The notes beneath the pieces were generated by a model. The model was not told the origin of the DNA, did no database searches, and saw nothing but the letters and a program-made list of their open reading frames with translations. From Pseudacidovorax sp. RU35E (GTDB taxonomy: Bacteria; Pseudomonadota; Gammaproteobacteria; Burkholderiales; Burkholderiaceae_C), in contig NZ_FTMY01000012.1 in assembly GCF_900156165.1 (NCBI RefSeq), forward strand, positions 124,001-188,000: a stretch of DNA of 64,000 nucleotides, written 5' to 3'. This document shows, in pieces, positions 53,183-62,157 of the stretch. The position numbers were made by a program, and so were the translations under genes. Position 1 is the first letter of the stretch. Each line of letters begins with the position of its first letter.

Positions 53183-53600
53183 GGCGACGCCGCCCGTTCC
53201 GGGCCACGGTGAACCAGCCGGGACCTGGGACCCAGCGCCGCCCTTCGTGGGTGCTCGCCGATGTCCGTGCACGTGCGGCGCCGGCAACGGCGGCCGCCCC
53301 GTCTGAACGGTGTGAAGCGGCGTGCACCGGTCGCAGTGCCAGATCCGCAACGCCAAACCACAGCGTTGTCTCATGGCCCCCACTGTGGCGCGCCTTGCGC
53401 AGGACCGCCGCCCGCCCGCGCATGAACGGCGCCCACCCATCGTGGCAGATGCCTGAAGCCCTGCGCACTCGCGCCTGTGCCTGAGGCGCAACCCACGCAT
53501 GGCCAACCAGCCATCCCGTGCCTCCGACGTTGCCTCCCACGAACGCCAGCCGCGCCCACGCCGCCTCATCGATTGCACCTGCAGCAACAACGCGGTTTTC
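53183..53600. other. Spacer between the two XRE paralogues
   Basis: About 420 GC-rich bases. No gene is supported; long minus-strand frames cross it but have no recognisable content. I saw no third copy of the XRE operator. Confidence 0.45.
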
Positions 53601-53621
53601 TGCACCATACAAGCGGGTGCA
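53601..53621. promoter_or_regulatory. Operator-like inverted repeat ahead of XRE gene 2
   Basis: TGCACC and GGGTGCA arms (53601-53621) give a better palindrome than the first copy and lie at the same distance from the GTG. The -10 position reads TAAGAG instead of TATAAA, so the promoter appears weaker or diverged. Confidence 0.6.
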
Positions 53622-53651
53622 TAAGAGGCCCATCACCGGGAGAGTCGGCGC

Positions 53652-53927
53652 GTGCGCGCCCATCAAGATCCCGACCTTCTGCGAGCCTTCGCGGCCGAGG
53701 TCCGGGCGCGCCGGGACGCGGCTGGCCTGAGCCAGGAGGCCCTGGCCTTCCAGTGCGGACTGAACCGGACCTTCGTGGCCAAGCTGGAGCTCGGCCAGAC
53801 CAGTCCATCGCTCACCACGCTGTTCCGCCTGGCCGAAGGACTGGCCGCGCGTCCTGCCGAGCTGATCGACGCGGTGGCCACCCGCCTGCGCAAGGAGCGC
53901 GCGGCCAGCCGTCGCCGTGCCTCCTGA
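53652..53927 (+). CDS. Small XRE-family regulator, tandem paralogue 2
   Basis: 91 residues from GTG 53652, preceded by GGGAGAG. It is closely similar to the first copy over its whole length ('DLLRAFAAEVRARRDAAGLS', 'QEALAFQCGLNRTFVAKLEL', 'GQTSPSLTTLFRLAEGLAAR'). Differences cluster in the recognition-helix area and C-terminus (H to N before RTF), so the two may bind related but not identical sites. It lies 287 bases ahead of the aminodeoxychorismate synthase gene in the same direction. Confidence 0.86.
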   Translation: MRAHQDPDLLRAFAAEVRARRDAAGLSQEALAFQCGLNRTFVAKLELGQTSPSLTTLFRLAEGLAARPAELIDAVATRLRKERAASRRRAS

Positions 53928-54214
53928 GTCCCTGACCGTCTGACGCCCGGCCAGGGTGCCGCTTGCGGCTGCGGCGCGGGGGCCCGGATTGCTTCGCGAG
54001 CAAGCGTTGCGGCGAGACCGATGGCGCTGCAGGATGCGCGCCATGCCCGGATGTCTCCCGCCTGCTTCGCAGCCTGACGGCTGCGCGCCCCGCGTCGCCC
54101 AGGTCGCTCCAGCGCGATGCGATGCGGCAGGCCACCCTCCCATTTCCAGCAGCTTGTTTTCCGCGACCGCAGGGCCAGGATGTCTGCTCCCCTTTGCCAA
54201 CCCGGAGCTTCACC

Positions 54215-56374
54215 GTGCGCACCCTGCTGATCGACAACCACGACTCCTTCACCTACAACCTGTTCCAATACCTTGCGGCCAGCAATGGTGTGGCGCCCAC
54301 CGTCGTGCGCAACGACGAGATGGACTGGCCCGATGCGGCCCGCCTCGGCTTCGACAACATCGTGATCTCGCCGGGACCCGGGCGTCCGCAGCAGCCCGCG
54401 GACCTGGGGCTGTCGGCCGATGCACTCGCACAGGCAGAGGTGCCCATCCTGGGCGTGTGCCTGGGGCATCAGGCCATGGGCCATGCCTGCGGTGCCACCG
54501 TCGACCTGGCCATGCGCCCCATGCACGGCCGCGTCGACCGCATCTCGCACTGCGGGCGCGGGCTCTTCCAGGGCATCCCCGATCGCTTCGAAGCGGTGCG
54601 CTACCACTCCCTCGCGGTGACGCAGTTGCCCGGCAGCCTGGAGGCCCTGGCCTGGGCACCCGACGGCACCCTGATGGCCCTGCGTCATCTTCGCAAGCCC
54701 TGGTGGGGCGTGCAGTTCCACCCCGAGTCCATCTGCACCGAGCATGGCGCCCGGCTGCTGCGCAACTTTCGGGAACTCACCTTGGAATGGCAGCAGTCCC
54801 GCATCCGCCGCAACACCTGGGGCAGTTTCGTGACGCTGGATGAAGCGACCGATCCGCCGCCGCCGGCGTGGGAGGTCCAGGCCCGCTGCCTGGACTACTT
54901 CGTCGATCCTGCCCGGGTCTACCAGGCCCTCTTCGCGACACGGCGGCCGGCCTTCTGGCTGGACAGCAGCCAGAACGGTCCGGGCATCGCCCGCTTCTCC
55001 TTCATGGGTGACGGCAGCGGACCGCAGAGCGAGTACCTGAGCTACGACAGCACGACACACGCGCTGCGCATCCAGCACGCGGATGGCGAGGAGGTCCTCA
55101 CCCAGAGCATCTTCGACTACCTGGGCACGCGGCTCGCCAACGAGCCCGCGCTCGTGCATGCGCCCCTGCCCTTCGACTTCGTCGGCGGCTTCGTGGGCTA
55201 CCTCGGCTACGAGCTGAAGCAGGAACTCGAGGGCGAGGCCGCCCACGCGGCGCCCGGCCCGGACGCCGCCTGGCTGTTCGTCGACCGCTTCCTGGCCTTC
55301 GACCATGCCGAGGGCCAGATGTGGATCGTCTGGCTGACCCCACACGGTGCGGCCGATGCCCAACTGGGTTGGGTGGAAGCGATGGCGAGCTACCTGCAGG
55401 CGGAGGCCGGGGCCGCCGAGCCGCCCGTGCCCCAAAGCCGCGGCGCAGCCGCCAGCCTGCTCCAGCGCATGCGCTGGCACACCCCTCTGACTGAATACCG
55501 CCGCCTCATCGAGCATTGCCAGCACGAGATCCGGATGGGCGAGAGCTACGAGATCTGCCTCACGAACCAGCTCGTCGGCGCAGGGCGCGTGGAAGCGCTG
55601 GAGCTCTACCATGCACTGCGCACGCGCAATGCCGCGCCCTATGCGGCCTACCTGGCACTGCCCGAACTGGCGGTGCTCAGCGCCTCGCCGGAGCTCTTCC
55701 TAGCGATCCTTCCCGACCGCACCGTCGAATCCAAGCCCATCAAGGGCACGGCCCCGCGTGGCCGCACGCCGGAGGACGATGAGCAGATCGCTCAGGCGCT
55801 GCACGCCGACGAGAAGACGCGCAGCGAGAACCTCATGATCGTCGACCTGCTGCGCAACGACCTCAACCGCAGCTGCGAAGTGGGCAGTGTCCATGTGCCC
55901 GTGCTCTTCGGCATCGAGCGCTTCGCCACTGTCCACCAGATGGTGAGCACGGTGCGTGGCACGCTGCGCAGCGACCTCACGGCCGTCGATGCCATCAAAG
56001 CCGCCTTCCCCGGCGGCTCCATGACCGGCGCCCCCAAGAAGCGCACGATGCGCATCATCGACACGCTGGAGGGCGCGCCCCGCGGCGTCTACTCCGGCAG
56101 CCTCGGCTACCTGTCGCTCAACGGCGCCGCGCGCCTGAACATCGTGATCCGCACCCTGGTCGTGCAGGACGACATGCTCAGCATCGGGGCCGGTGGCGCC
56201 ATCGTGGCACTGTCGGATCCCGATGCCGAAGTGGCGGAGATCGTCCTCAAGGCACGGGCGCTGTGGGACACGCTCAAGGCCTGCGGCGCGCCGCTCGACG
56301 ATGCCGACCTCCAGGGTACGCAGCGTCCCGATCCGAGCACGCCCGACGGCCATGAACCCGCCGGCGAGGCCTGA
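54215..56374 (+). CDS. Fused aminodeoxychorismate synthase (glutamine amidotransferase plus PabB-type synthase)
   Basis: 719 residues from GTG 54215 (CCCGGAG upstream); the upstream open frame has no conserved content. Residues ~1-200 are a class I amidotransferase with Cys82 in 'ILGVCLGHQAMGHA', 'HSLAVT' and 'VQFHPESICTEHG'. The rest is the chorismate-binding synthase with 'PIKGTAPRGRTPEDDE', 'LMIVDLLRNDLNRSCEVGSV' and 'FPGGSMTGAPKKRTMRI'. PIKGT, with Lys instead of the Ala of anthranilate synthase, marks an aminodeoxychorismate synthase. The amidotransferase-first fusion is like PapA of p-aminophenylalanine pathways and some PabAB folate enzymes. Both options remain open. Confidence 0.9.
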   Translation: MRTLLIDNHDSFTYNLFQYLAASNGVAPTVVRNDEMDWPDAARLGFDNIVISPGPGRPQQPADLGLSADALAQAEVPILGVCLGHQAMGHACGATVDLAMRPMHGRVDRISHCGRGLFQGIPDRFEAVRYHSLAVTQLPGSLEALAWAPDGTLMALRHLRKPWWGVQFHPESICTEHGARLLRNFRELTLEWQQSRIRRNTWGSFVTLDEATDPPPPAWEVQARCLDYFVDPARVYQALFATRRPAFWLDSSQNGPGIARFSFMGDGSGPQSEYLSYDSTTHALRIQHADGEEVLTQSIFDYLGTRLANEPALVHAPLPFDFVGGFVGYLGYELKQELEGEAAHAAPGPDAAWLFVDRFLAFDHAEGQMWIVWLTPHGAADAQLGWVEAMASYLQAEAGAAEPPVPQSRGAAASLLQRMRWHTPLTEYRRLIEHCQHEIRMGESYEICLTNQLVGAGRVEALELYHALRTRNAAPYAAYLALPELAVLSASPELFLAILPDRTVESKPIKGTAPRGRTPEDDEQIAQALHADEKTRSENLMIVDLLRNDLNRSCEVGSVHVPVLFGIERFATVHQMVSTVRGTLRSDLTAVDAIKAAFPGGSMTGAPKKRTMRIIDTLEGAPRGVYSGSLGYLSLNGAARLNIVIRTLVVQDDMLSIGAGGAIVALSDPDAEVAEIVLKARALWDTLKACGAPLDDADLQGTQRPDPSTPDGHEPAGEA

Positions 56375-57239
56375 AACGGCGGGGAGGAGCGGGCCCCTGG
56401 CCATGGTTGCCGCCATGGGCTGCTGGGCAGGCAACGACGCGCTTGTGAAGCTCTGCGCCCATGACCTGAGCGTCGCGCAGATCCTCGCCGTGCGCGGCAG
56501 CTTTGCCGTGGCCTTGCCCGTGGCGCTGATCATGCTGGCCCGCGAGCGCCTGCTGGACCGCGTCATGCTGCGCCCGGCCGTCGCGCTGCGCTGCATCCTG
56601 GAGCTCGCCGCGGCTGCCAGCGCGACATGGGCACTGGGGCTTGCGCCGCTCGGGGTCGTCGCCGCCCTGACCATGACCGCCCCCCTGCTGACGCTTCTGA
56701 CCGCCCTCCTCCTCGGCTGGACGCCGTGGCAGTGGTCACGGCTGCTCATCGTGGCCATCGGCTTGGCAGGCGCCTGGCTGGTCGTGCAGCCCTGGCGGAG
56801 CGAGCCTCCTGCCCCCCTCGGCGTCCTTGCCGCGCTGGCCTGTGCGATGTGCCTGGCGGCCCGGGACCTGAGCACGCGCCGGCTCTCACCCACGGTGTCG
56901 CCCCGGCAGCTGACCCTCTTGGTCAATGCGACCGTGTGGCTCGCCGGATTGGCGCTCTGGGGATTCACGACGCCAGAGCGGCCGGTGCAGCTCCATCACG
57001 TCGCGTGGCTCGCCGCGGCGGCCCTGGGTGCCACTGCCGGGAATCTGCTGCTCGTCAAGGCCTTGCGCAGCCCTGATTTGGGCCGGGTCATGCAGCTGCG
57101 CTTCACGCTGCTGCTGTGGTCCTCGCTGCTCGGCATGCTCGTGTGGCACGAGCAGCCATCGGCAGCCACCTGGGCAGGCCTCGCTCTGATCGCCGCCGCG
57201 GGCGGGGTGGCGCTGCGCCGACCTCCAGACTCCGCCTGA
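56352..57239 (+). CDS. EamA/DMT-family transporter
   Basis: 295 residues with about ten membrane segments ('GPLAMVAAMGCWAGNDALVK', 'LGLAPLGVVAALTMTAPLLT', 'LLIVAIGLAGAWLVVQPW', 'WAGLALIAAAGGVAL'). It shows the duplicated five-helix EamA layout. The start overlaps the synthase 3' end by 23 bases, so it is in the same operon. EamA proteins export amino acids and metabolites, which fits release of a chorismate-derived product, but the substrate is not readable from the sequence. Confidence 0.88.
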   Translation: MNPPARPETAGRSGPLAMVAAMGCWAGNDALVKLCAHDLSVAQILAVRGSFAVALPVALIMLARERLLDRVMLRPAVALRCILELAAAASATWALGLAPLGVVAALTMTAPLLTLLTALLLGWTPWQWSRLLIVAIGLAGAWLVVQPWRSEPPAPLGVLAALACAMCLAARDLSTRRLSPTVSPRQLTLLVNATVWLAGLALWGFTTPERPVQLHHVAWLAAAALGATAGNLLLVKALRSPDLGRVMQLRFTLLLWSSLLGMLVWHEQPSAATWAGLALIAAAGGVALRRPPDSA

Positions 57240-57259
57240 GCGCGCAAGCCCGCCGGCGC

Positions 57260-57973
57260 TCAGCGCAACAGTCCCGTCGCGGCCGCCCGTGCGGTGGCCG
57301 CGGGGCGGCTGCCTGCGCCCATCTTGCGGGTGGCGTTCTTCATGTGGAACTCGATGGTGTGCGGTGACGACGACAGCAGGCGAGCGGTATCGTTCGACGT
57401 CTTGCCGTCGGCGGCCCACCGCAGCACTTCTCGCTCCCGAGGCGTGAGTCGTTCAAGCTGAAGTCCTGGGGGGAAGCGCAGAACCCACGACGACAGCGCG
57501 CCGTGCGCAACGTTCACGAGGAAGCGCATTGGCATCTCCTTGGCCCGCAATTCGGACATCGTGAGCGGCTCGACGTCACGCGCGAGGGTAAGCAGACCGA
57601 CGCCACCTTCCGGTCCGAAACACGCCTGCGCCCACCCATGCCGCAGACCGAAGGAACGTGCCTCGTCCCAGAGCTGCGCCGCCGGCCCGAACGTGGCGTC
57701 GTTCCACAGCACCGGCTCCAGGGACCGACGGGCGTGCAGAACCGTCGGGTCGATGCGCAGATAACCGGCTTCCTTGTACCGCTCCCGCCAGCAGGGGTCG
57801 TAGTTGCTGATCAGGTAGCAGCGTTTGCGCGTGAACGGCAACGGGAACTGGTAGCCATAGGCACACAGGTCGAAGCCCAGCTGCTGTGCCGCATCCGCCA
57901 CTGCGTCGAAGGCCTGCTCGATGCATGCACTGTCGTGCAGCGCCTGCAGCAGCGCCCCGCCCCATCTCTCCAT
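57260..57973 (-). CDS. LuxR-type quorum-sensing regulator
   Basis: 237 residues. The autoinducer-binding domain has the usual conserved positions ('SNYDPCWRERYKEAGYLRID', 'PVLWNDATFGPAAQLWDEAR', 'FGLRHGWAQACFGPEGGVGL'). The C-terminal HTH is 'LTPREREVLRWAADGKTSND' and 'TARLLSSSPHTIEFHMKNAT'. It is divergent from the luxI gene with a lux-box-like repeat between them, and converges with the EamA gene (20-base gap). Confidence 0.9.
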   Translation of the reverse strand: MERWGGALLQALHDSACIEQAFDAVADAAQQLGFDLCAYGYQFPLPFTRKRCYLISNYDPCWRERYKEAGYLRIDPTVLHARRSLEPVLWNDATFGPAAQLWDEARSFGLRHGWAQACFGPEGGVGLLTLARDVEPLTMSELRAKEMPMRFLVNVAHGALSSWVLRFPPGLQLERLTPREREVLRWAADGKTSNDTARLLSSSPHTIEFHMKNATRKMGAGSRPAATARAAATGLLR

Positions 57974-58155
57974 GACTTTCCCCTTGTCTGTTCTGAAACC
58001 ACAACGCTCCGTGACAAAAGATTAATGAAAACTGAACTCTTTGTGCAACAGGTGTGCCACCGGTGAGCAGCCCTTTGTGCGTTGAAGTGGCTTGTGCGGA
58101 AGCCGCATCGCGGCGCCCGCCGACCCGCCTGCCGTAGAACCGGCGCGTTGCCTAC

Positions 58156-58175
58156 CTACCAGATCCAGCGGGTAG
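58156..58175. promoter_or_regulatory. Lux-box-like inverted repeat ahead of luxI
   Basis: A 20-bp imperfect palindrome with outer arms CTACC and GGTAG and further symmetric positions inside (7 of 10 match). It lies 54 bases upstream of the luxI start, the usual distance for LuxR activation. Confidence 0.5.
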
Positions 58176-58228
58176 CCCCGCGCCGCATGTCCCTCTGAAA
58201 TGGCCCTGACATCATCAGGAGGGACTTC

Positions 58229-58846
58229 ATGGTCTATGTGACGGGCACCGCCCTTGAACTCGGCACTGCACTGCTGCGCGACTTGGGACACTACCGATAC
58301 GGAGTCTTCGTGGAGCGCCTTGGATGGAAACTGCCCGATGCCCGGGATGGCACCGAGTGGGACCGCTTCGACACGCCGCAGACGGTCCACGTGGTCGCGC
58401 TCGGCGCCCAGGGACGCATCCAGGGCTGTGCCCGGCTCCTGCCCACGACGGGGCCGTATCTGCTCGCAGATGTGTTCCCCGAACTGATGGGGCGTCAGCC
58501 TTGCCCGCGCGCCGATCATGTCTGGGAGCTGTCGCGCTTTGCCGCCATCGACTTGGCGTCTGCGCCAGCGTCGGGCCACACCTTGGGCTCTCCGGCGGCA
58601 CTGGCACTGCTGCGGCGCGCCATGCAGGACGCACGCCACCACGGCGCGCGCGAACTCGTCAGCGTCTCGCCGGTCGCCATCGAGCGAATCCTGAGGCGCT
58701 GGGGGTTCGCCTATGCCCGCCTGGGCGCACCGATGCACCTCGATGGCCAGCACCTGTTCGCCTGCAGCTTCGCGCTGAGCGCGCCGCGCAGCGACCGACT
58801 GCCGGTGCGAGAGGGTGTAGCGGCGAATGGCCAGGTTCGAGGCTGA
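58229..58846 (+). CDS. N-acyl-homoserine lactone synthase (LuxI family)
   Basis: 205 residues; CAGGAGGGA precedes the ATG. Conserved LuxI residues are in place: Arg, Phe and Trp in 'YRYGVFVERLGW', Glu/Asp in 'GTEWDRFD', 'GCARLLPTTGPYLLADVFPE', and Glu-Ser-Arg in 'VWELSRFAAI'. The enzyme makes an AHL signal from S-adenosylmethionine and an acyl donor. It is paired with the divergent luxR; the acyl chain cannot be predicted. Confidence 0.93.
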   Translation: MVYVTGTALELGTALLRDLGHYRYGVFVERLGWKLPDARDGTEWDRFDTPQTVHVVALGAQGRIQGCARLLPTTGPYLLADVFPELMGRQPCPRADHVWELSRFAAIDLASAPASGHTLGSPAALALLRRAMQDARHHGARELVSVSPVAIERILRRWGFAYARLGAPMHLDGQHLFACSFALSAPRSDRLPVREGVAANGQVRG

Positions 58847-58989
58847 GGGTTGAAGGACCATGCGCAGGGTCGCCAAGCTCCCGGCCGCCAGCCATCCATT
58901 GGAGCGGCAGGCGCCCCCGAGGCGCCTCCAGCGAAGTCGGGCCTGACGCACTGGCAAACGCCACCCCATGAACAACGCGATTGGCGCGC

Positions 58990-60957
58990 TCACCGCCCGA
59001 TTCCACGCGTGCGGCCCACCTCCCAGTTGGCGGAAGTGCCCCGCAGGACCACGCTCAGTTCCTGACCGCGCCGGGTCTCGATCACCGGCTGCCAGGGCAC
59101 CAGCCGAAGCGCCTTTCCATCATCGAGCACGGCAAAGCGCCCGCTGGTCAATTGCACGGCGTGGCGGTAGACGCCGCGCACCGGCTCGCCATCGTTGACG
59201 GGCCGCCACAGTCGTCCCGCGCGCGCAGCGAGGTCCTCGCCAGACCGCTGGACCTCCCGCGCGGTCAGGGTCCGCAACAGGTCCCGGGCCAGCACCCATC
59301 GCTGTCCCTGCCGCGCCGCGAGCCCGCGCGACTCAAGCACCCGCAACCGCGCGTCCTGCGCCTGCCGCACCTGCGCCCCGAAGCCGGCCTGGGCCGGTGG
59401 CGTTTGCGTCGAGGCGGTGCCCACCAGCTGCCGATCGAGCCAGGTCGCGCCTTCCGCGCCCACCTGCTGCTCGATGGCCAGCGCCGAGCGAAGCTCGACC
59501 ACCCTCGCTGACGTCCTGGCCGCGTCCTGCGCACGCGCGCGCTCGACCAGATCCTCCGGCACGTGCCATACGCCTTCGCCAACGCGCGTGACCACGCCGC
59601 CTCGGCGCAGGACCTCGAGCCGACGCCGGCACGCCTGCACCACCTGGTCAGGCTCGCCGTGCCCGCTGGCCACCAAGGATGCCCTGTGCATGGCTTCCTC
59701 GTAGCGTCCGTCCGTGCTGGCGGCGCGGATCAGGCGGTCAGCGCTTCGCCCGAGCTGGGGCGGCCCGCAGGCAACGATCCCGCCGACCGGTAGGGCAGAC
59801 AGGTCGCTGCCCACCGGCAGCGTGACGTAGTGGGCGCGGCCATCCAGCCCGTCGATCACCAGATACGGACGTTCCAGCAGCTCATCGTCCAGGCCCTTGG
59901 CCTGCAGCCGGCCCACGACTGGCGCGCCAGGGGCTGAGTCCGTGATCAGTTCCCGAGCCTCGCCGGCCATCGCCCGATGCATCGTCCGCACGATGTCCCC
60001 CCGTCGCCCCATCGCGGCCAAGGTGTCCTGCAGCCCCACACCGAGCTGCCAGCGCTGTGGGCCGACGCGATGCGCCAGTCCAAGTCCCTCGAGCCGCTGC
60101 AGGCGAGACCGCAACAGGTCCTCGCGCAGCACGGAACGCGCCTCACCTGCGACCGACTGCAGGGTGACGGAACCGCTTGTTCCGCCACGCTGCACAAGCT
60201 CTCGGTCCAGCCCCGTGAGCCGCTCCTGATCGACCTCTCGCTGCCAGCCCTGCCGGATCTCGCGCTCCGTGCGTGGGCCCAGCCACTCGGTCGCAATCTC
60301 GCTCGCCCGCAGACGGATTCCATGCGCGATGTAGTCCGGTGCGATCACCAGGTCCTGCGCATCGCGGCCACGGCCCACCCGTCCTCGAAGCACCACATGG
60401 GTGTGCGGGTTGTCGGTGTCCCAGTGGTCGACCGCCACCCAATCGAGGGAGGTCTCCAGGTCGGTCGCCAGCTGCTCCATCAGTCGGCGGGTGAAGCCGG
60501 GCAGATCCTCCAGCTCGGCCGCGTCCTCGGGCGACACGATGAAGCGGAACTGGTGGCGATCACCGCGACCGCGTTCCTCGAAAGCCTCCAGATCGGCCGC
60601 GTCCGTGTCTGCGCCATAAGCCCTGCCCGGCAAGCCATCGCGCCGCACCCCGTCGCGTTCGATGTAGCGCAGATGCGCCCTCACGCCTGCCTTGCCCGCA
60701 CGCCGAAGCACCACGTAGCGCGACTTCACGACCACCCGCCGAGCGTTAGTGGGCAGCCTGCGGCCCGCCGCACCGGCGGCCACCCGGCCGCGCCCGAATC
60801 GCGAAGCGGGACGCCCACCCGCCGTGCGTCGGGGCTTGGCGCCGGAGGCCGAAGCCGCCTTCAGCACTTGCGCCACGAAGGCCTTCGGGCGCGCGCCGCC
60901 ACGCGCCTTCGGCGGCCCAGGCCGCACGTGGAAGTGCTCATCGTCGGAGCGACTCAT
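58990..60957 (-). CDS. Relaxase with DUF3363 domain
   Basis: 655 residues from ATG 60957; the frame extends upstream without conserved content. The N-terminal relaxase has 'VVVKSRYVVLRRAGKAGVRA', 'HLRYIERDGVRRDG' and the histidine cluster in 'DHWDTDNPHTHVVLRGRVG', which coordinates metal for strand transfer. The long C-terminal part with repeated 'RLQRLEGLGLAHRVGPQRW'-type winged-helix segments matches DUF3363. It nicks the element's oriT. It is the last visible gene of the minus-strand mobilisation operon. Confidence 0.9.
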   Translation of the reverse strand: MSRSDDEHFHVRPGPPKARGGARPKAFVAQVLKAASASGAKPRRTAGGRPASRFGRGRVAAGAAGRRLPTNARRVVVKSRYVVLRRAGKAGVRAHLRYIERDGVRRDGLPGRAYGADTDAADLEAFEERGRGDRHQFRFIVSPEDAAELEDLPGFTRRLMEQLATDLETSLDWVAVDHWDTDNPHTHVVLRGRVGRGRDAQDLVIAPDYIAHGIRLRASEIATEWLGPRTEREIRQGWQREVDQERLTGLDRELVQRGGTSGSVTLQSVAGEARSVLREDLLRSRLQRLEGLGLAHRVGPQRWQLGVGLQDTLAAMGRRGDIVRTMHRAMAGEARELITDSAPGAPVVGRLQAKGLDDELLERPYLVIDGLDGRAHYVTLPVGSDLSALPVGGIVACGPPQLGRSADRLIRAASTDGRYEEAMHRASLVASGHGEPDQVVQACRRRLEVLRRGGVVTRVGEGVWHVPEDLVERARAQDAARTSARVVELRSALAIEQQVGAEGATWLDRQLVGTASTQTPPAQAGFGAQVRQAQDARLRVLESRGLAARQGQRWVLARDLLRTLTAREVQRSGEDLAARAGRLWRPVNDGEPVRGVYRHAVQLTSGRFAVLDDGKALRLVPWQPVIETRRGQELSVVLRGTSANWEVGRTRGIGR

Positions 60958-61294
60958 GCCCCCCGCCCCCCGCTGCGCAGCCCGGGGCACCCGCCCGGCA
61001 CGCAGGATGCCGCCGGAGTGCCGCGCCAAACCCTTGTGCAGACTGAGGAAACGGCCTCGGACGTGCCGACCCTTTTCTCTTGCCCTCGACCCTGAACCCG
61101 TCCCCTGCACCACTGACACCCCTGCTCACCCAAGCCGACCTTGCCACGACGGCGCGGATATCGACACGATGTGGCCGCATCGTTCGCCACCGCAGCACGG
61201 CTCCCTGTCCGCACGCCGGTGTACTGCCCAAGCGCCGCTTTCGTTGCGCGTTGGCTGCGCCCGTGAGGCGCCATTGAACGCACAGCCATGCCAC
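60958..61294. other. Intergenic region upstream of the relaxase gene
   Basis: 337 bases between the peptidase and relaxase genes. This is where an oriT might lie, but no known nic sequence or strong inverted repeat could be recognised. No coding content is supported. Confidence 0.45.
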
Positions 61295-61819
61295 TCACCA
61301 TGTCCACAGCGGATGCGCGACGCCGAGCACGGCATCGACGCGGACCGGACCGAAGTAACGGCTGTCGAACGACACCGGCTGCGCGTCCCCCAGCAGGAAG
61401 AGTTCGCCATCGGCCAGCGGCCCACAGTGCGTCCAGATCGGCAGCGACCGGCCCACGCCATCGTGCAAGCGCACGACCGCCACGGCCTTCGCGTCGATCC
61501 GCACCCGCTGCCGAGCGATGCACACGCTCTGAGGCGCCACCGCCGCAACCCGCTTGAGCACCGGCGTGCCGGCAGGCAGGTAGTGACGCTGCGCCGCAAG
61601 TGCCGCTGCGGAAGCAGGCAAGCGGGCCAGGACCAAGCTGCTCGCGCGCACCGCACCAGGCGCGCTTACCGCATCGACGCGGTACCAGCCGCGCGCCATG
61701 CTCGCGCTCGGGTTGAACACGATCCGCGTGCGAAGCGGCAGCACACACGGCGCCGTGAGCACTGTCACGGCGAGCAGCGTGGCAGCGAGAAATGCAACCC
61801 GGGCTCCTCGGGCCTTCAT
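61295..61819 (-). CDS. traF: TraF/S26-type signal peptidase of the mobile element
   Basis: 174 residues from ATG 61819 (overlaps the previous stop as ATGA). An N-terminal membrane segment ('VAFLAATLLAVTVLTAPCVL') is followed by the catalytic Ser region 'NPSASMARGWYRV', the general-base Lys in 'TPVLKRVAAVAPQSV' and the C-terminal 'LLGDAQPVSFDSRYFGPV'. TraF-type peptidases mature pilin in conjugation systems. Its place between RepA/ParA and the relaxase is typical of this element family. Confidence 0.88.
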   Translation of the reverse strand: MKARGARVAFLAATLLAVTVLTAPCVLPLRTRIVFNPSASMARGWYRVDAVSAPGAVRASSLVLARLPASAAALAAQRHYLPAGTPVLKRVAAVAPQSVCIARQRVRIDAKAVAVVRLHDGVGRSLPIWTHCGPLADGELFLLGDAQPVSFDSRYFGPVRVDAVLGVAHPLWTW

Positions 61820-62157
61820 GAGCACCCCTTGCACGCCACTGGCGTCCACTGCAGCGACGGCGCGCGGAGGAATGCACACGGCAGACACAGCGCCGAGCCC
61901 ACTCGGCAGCCGGCCAACGGGCTCGACCAGGGCAATTGAATCGACAACGACAGCACCGGGAATCTGGCAGAGTCCCGGTCCATCTTTCCGGCCCGGCGGG
62001 TGCCCTGGCGGCTCGTCGACGCATGCACGCAGGCACTGCGAACACAGGCAGGCACCCGGCATCCGAGCGCCGGCCGCTCCTTGGCCGCCTCGCCAACAAG
62101 GCGGTGCCCGCAATGCACCGCCTCCGCCACCGCGCTGAACGCGACATCGGCGATCAC
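61816..62157 (-). CDS. Small cysteine-rich protein coupled to traF
   Basis: 113 residues from GTG 62157. The GTG overlaps the CopG-like gene's stop (GTGA) and its own stop overlaps the traF start (ATGA); such coupling at both ends is strong evidence for a real gene. It contains about ten cysteines, several in a row of pairs ('LGCRVPACVRSACVHAS', 'GSALCLPCAF', 'VACKGCS'), and no clear export signal. I do not recognise it. In related elements a DUF2840 gene occupies this slot, but the sequence does not obviously match. Metal binding is plausible. Confidence 0.6.
   Translation of the reverse strand: MIADVAFSAVAEAVHCGHRLVGEAAKERPALGCRVPACVRSACVHASTSRQGTRRAGKMDRDSARFPVLSLSIQLPWSSPLAGCRVGSALCLPCAFLRAPSLQWTPVACKGCS

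Noticed and set aside
53067-55612. Long minus-strand frames across the second XRE gene and the synthase gene
   Set aside because: Antisense to well-conserved HTH and chorismate-binding motifs; no own motifs.
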